The notes under the pieces are model-generated. The model searched no databases. It saw nothing but the letters and a program-made list of their open reading frames with translations, and had not been told where the DNA came from. Made by a program: the position numbers and the translations under genes. From an uncultured bacterium (GTDB lineage: Bacteria; Bacillota; Clostridia; Lachnospirales; Lachnospiraceae): a stretch of DNA of 14,726 bases. Positions 14,405 through 14,726 of the stretch are shown one piece after another. Numbering within the stretch: position 1 is the first letter of the stretch; the number at the start of each line of letters is the position of its first letter. The stretch spans positions 1-14,726 of the forward strand of contig CAJMQQ010000061.1 in NCBI GenBank assembly GCA_905215625.1, in the 5' to 3' direction.

Positions 14405-14726
14405 ATGAAAAAACGGAAAAATTTTTCCATTTCCCAGACCGTAATTTATCTGGTACTGAGCCTCTGGGCTCTTACCACAATTTATCCTATTCTCTGGATT
14501 ATTCAGAATTCTTTTAAGGCAAAAGATAAAATCCTGGAAAATTCTTTCTCGCTTCCAATTGGGGAGCTGTTTACCATAGCCAATTACCGGACAGCATTTG
14601 ATCGGCTGAATATTTTCAGCGCTTACCGCAACAGTATGATTATTTCCTGCACGGTAGCGGCGGCAGTTATTCTCCTGGCAGGGCTGGCTGCCTTTGCGTT
14701 GGTACGTTTTTCCTTTAAGGGAAGGG
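14405..14726 (+). CDS. Sugar ABC transporter permease 2 (MalG-type, CUT1), 5' part only
   Basis: The first 107 codons are visible and the frame is open at the window edge. The peptide starts MKKRKNFSIS, then TM1 (VIYLVLSLWALTTIYPILWI), then QNSFKAKDKIL, a typical MalG-type loop with NYRTAF, and a second helix (SMIISCTVAAAVILLAGLAA) followed by the FALVRFSFKGR turn seen in carbohydrate permeases of this type. AGGAGG (14393-14398) overlaps the stop codon of permease 1 and lies 6 bases before ATG 14405, so the two are tightly coupled. The EAA loop lies outside the window. Confidence 0.9.
   Translation, partial: MKKRKNFSISQTVIYLVLSLWALTTIYPILWIIQNSFKAKDKILENSFSLPIGELFTIANYRTAFDRLNIFSAYRNSMIISCTVAAAVILLAGLAAFALVRFSFKGR

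Noticed and set aside
1..14726. CRISPR arrays, tRNA or rRNA genes, insertion sequences
   Set aside because: No regularly spaced repeats, no cloverleaf-like segments, no rRNA-like stretches and no transposase gene were seen on either strand.

Overview
The window looks like the chromosome of an anaerobic gut Firmicute, probably Lachnospiraceae/Clostridia. The reasons are moderately AT-rich DNA, strong GGAGG-type ribosome binding sites, tandem Spo0A boxes (so a sporulation-type phosphorelay), a YesM/LytS-type sensor kinase, and a CUT1 sugar ABC operon with no ATPase gene of its own in the window. All genes called are on the + strand. The species cannot be fixed from sequence reading alone.

Left part (1-4029): the tail of an MBL-fold hydrolase gene ends in a clear terminator. 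A retron-like defence cassette follows: an OLD-type ATPase-TOPRIM effector (305-1759), a structured non-coding RNA with the a1/a2 inverted repeat and AGC branch site expected of a retron msr-msd (about 1794-1960), a retron-type reverse transcriptase with YADD (1976-3073), and a DUF6602-like, PD-(D/E)xK-type third gene (3121-4029). The effector is odd. Its first 37 residues are the N-terminus of a MacB-type ABC transporter ATPase, cut exactly before the Walker A loop and fused in frame to the second half of the retron ATPase. Neither source contributes a Walker A motif, so the cassette is rearranged and the effector is probably crippled or altered.

Middle part (4030-6428): two paralogous 116-aa XRE regulators sit about 1.27 kb apart, each behind a near-identical promoter carrying two Spo0A boxes one helical turn apart. 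A small alpha/beta hydrolase with its own terminator lies between them. Downstream there is 400 bp of non-coding DNA with three inverted repeats and a perfect TATAAT, which is the likely control region of the next operon.

Right part (6429-14726): a carbohydrate operon. It holds a GH94 disaccharide phosphorylase, a phosphohexomutase overlapping it by ATGA, a YesM-type histidine kinase with no response regulator in view, a sugar-binding lipoprotein, and two CUT1 permeases, the second running off the window. The reading is that a beta-linked disaccharide is imported by the ABC system, split by phosphate to a sugar-1-phosphate plus a free sugar, and the sugar-1-phosphate is isomerised to the 6-phosphate. 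The N-terminus of the phosphorylase resembles diacetylchitobiose phosphorylase, but cellobiose and cellobionate remain possible substrates.
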